Positions 33,715 through 34,227 of a stretch of DNA of 34,227 nt are shown here, piece after piece. The stretch covers positions 1 to 34,227 of the forward strand of contig JASJGJ010000112.1 of assembly GCA_033791605.1 (NCBI GenBank), read 5' to 3'. A program made the position numbers and the translations under genes. Under the pieces are notes generated by a model. It saw only the letters and a program-made list of their open reading frames with translations. It was not told the origin of the DNA and did not search any database. This DNA is from Porticoccus sp033791605. GTDB lineage: Bacteria; Pseudomonadota; Gammaproteobacteria; Pseudomonadales; Porticoccaceae. Numbering within the stretch: the stretch's first letter is position 1; each line of letters begins with the position of its first letter.

Positions 33715-33894
33715 ATGTTAATCCTCACTCGACGTGTTGGTGAAACTTTAATTATTGGTGATGATGTTAGTGTCACCGTGCTTGGAGTTAAGGGAAATCA
33801 GGTTCGTTTGGGCGTAAATGCTCCGAAAGATGTCTCAGTTCATCGGGAAGAAATCTACCAGCGAATCCAGCAGGAGAAAGAAGGGCAGGAATAG
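33715..33894 (+). CDS. csrA: Carbon storage regulator CsrA (RsmA)
   Basis: CsrA is a small RNA-binding dimer that binds GGA motifs in mRNA leaders and controls translation. The 59-residue product reads MLILTRRVGETLIIGDDV at the start, with the conserved R44 region (VHREEIYQRIQ) for RNA contact. I chose ATG 33715 (AGGAG 7 bases upstream); the extra 8 residues back to 33691 are not part of the family. Location after lysC and before tRNA-Ser is typical. Confidence 0.97.
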   Translation: MLILTRRVGETLIIGDDVSVTVLGVKGNQVRLGVNAPKDVSVHREEIYQRIQQEKEGQE

Positions 33895-33994
33895 CCCAAT
33901 CCGCTTTGATTTTTTAGATGGTATTGTTATTATGCCGCCTCGATTTTAGGTGGTGGATGTATTTGTCTTAAACATTTAAGTAAATTAAAGAATT

Positions 33995-34087
33995 GGTGAG
34001 GTGGCCGAGCGGCTGAAGGCGCTCCCCTGCTAAGGGAGTAAGGGTTTAAAAAGCCCTTCGAGGGTTCGAATCCCTCCCTCTCCGCCA
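33995..34087 (+). tRNA. tRNA-Ser(GCU)
   Basis: This is a type II tRNA of 93 bases including the encoded CCA. The anticodon GCT (34029-34031) reads AGC/AGU serine codons. The long variable arm (AAGGG ... CCCTT), the T arm (GAGGG-TTCGAAT-CCCTC) and the G73 discriminator are all clear. The acceptor stem GGTGAGG/CCTCTCC pairs except at position 3-70, which is U-U. Confidence 0.95.
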
Positions 34088-34093
34088 ATATAT

Positions 34094-34140
34094 GCCATAA
34101 GGAATTGATAAATAAGATCTATTAATTTATGGCTTTTTTA
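34094..34140 (+). terminator. Intrinsic terminator after tRNA-Ser
   Basis: GCCATAA (34094-34100) and TTATGGC (34127-34133) pair around a long AT-rich loop and are followed by a run of T. The remaining 87 bases to the right edge show no gene. Confidence 0.8.
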
Positions 34141-34227
34141 TTTACATATATTGTTACATACATAAAAAAGTGCGGGTTGCAATTTATGTGCTGTGAATGA
34201 GAGCTTGTTGGAACTGCCAGGACGTGT

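Noticed and set aside
1..34227. CRISPR arrays, insertion sequences, prophage or integrase genes
   Set aside because: No regular direct repeats, transposase or integrase signatures were found.

Overview
The window looks like chromosome from a gammaproteobacterium, probably an aquatic or marine one related to the Pseudomonas/Cellvibrio side of the class. The evidence is the core run pncC-recA-recX ... alaS-lysC-csrA-tRNA-Ser(GCU), a LexA-type SOS box in front of recA, and the moderate GC content. The taxonomic placement is an inference; there is no rRNA gene in the window.

Positions 217-15398 are read almost entirely on the minus strand and form an arsenic/phosphate accessory block. In transcription order it holds an ECF-like sigma factor and a small zinc-finger anti-sigma factor (15398-14542). 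Next comes an operon with arsS (radical SAM arsenosugar synthase), a TVP38/TMEM64-FAD oxidoreductase fusion, a DUF547 protein, two glycosyltransferases of the TIGR04283 and TIGR04282 arsenosugar families, a DoxX-like membrane protein and an exported metallo-beta-lactamase-fold protein. A second operon has arsM (arsenite methyltransferase) followed by pstSCAB. A CPA1 K+/H+ antiporter closes the block. No arsR, arsC, arsB or acr3 is visible, so this looks like a route that converts arsenic to methylated arsenosugars rather than a classical efflux operon.

The most interesting observation is an identical two-part promoter-like sequence, TGTAAGAAAT-N13-CGACTAAT, upstream of both arsS (14109-14139) and arsM (7113-7143). 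The spacing is the same and the spacer is unrelated. It looks like the promoter of an alternative sigma factor, and the obvious candidate is the one encoded at the head of the block. The inferred model is one sigma/anti-sigma pair driving both the arsenosugar operon and an arsM-pstSCAB operon, which would link arsenic methylation to high-affinity phosphate (and unavoidable arsenate) uptake.

Positions 15826-18026 hold a divergent pair of units: a carboxymuconolactone decarboxylase/AhpD-like gene on the minus strand, and a TetR regulator followed by an exported L-2-haloacid-dehalogenase-like HAD protein on the plus strand. A candidate operator lies between them. Positions 18283-22370 (minus) hold two cyclic-di-GMP enzymes, a PAS-GGDEF protein and a CHASE-GGDEF-EAL protein, flanking a GDT1/UPF0016 Mn2+/Ca2+-type transporter.

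Positions 22590-34087 (plus) are housekeeping: a TRAM/4Fe-4S RNA uracil methyltransferase, pncC, recA, a sterol-desaturase-family enzyme, recX, a small exported hypothetical protein, an M23 peptidase, a Trm112-like protein, a HIT protein, alaS, lysC, csrA and tRNA-Ser. The tRNA has a U-U mismatch in its acceptor stem.
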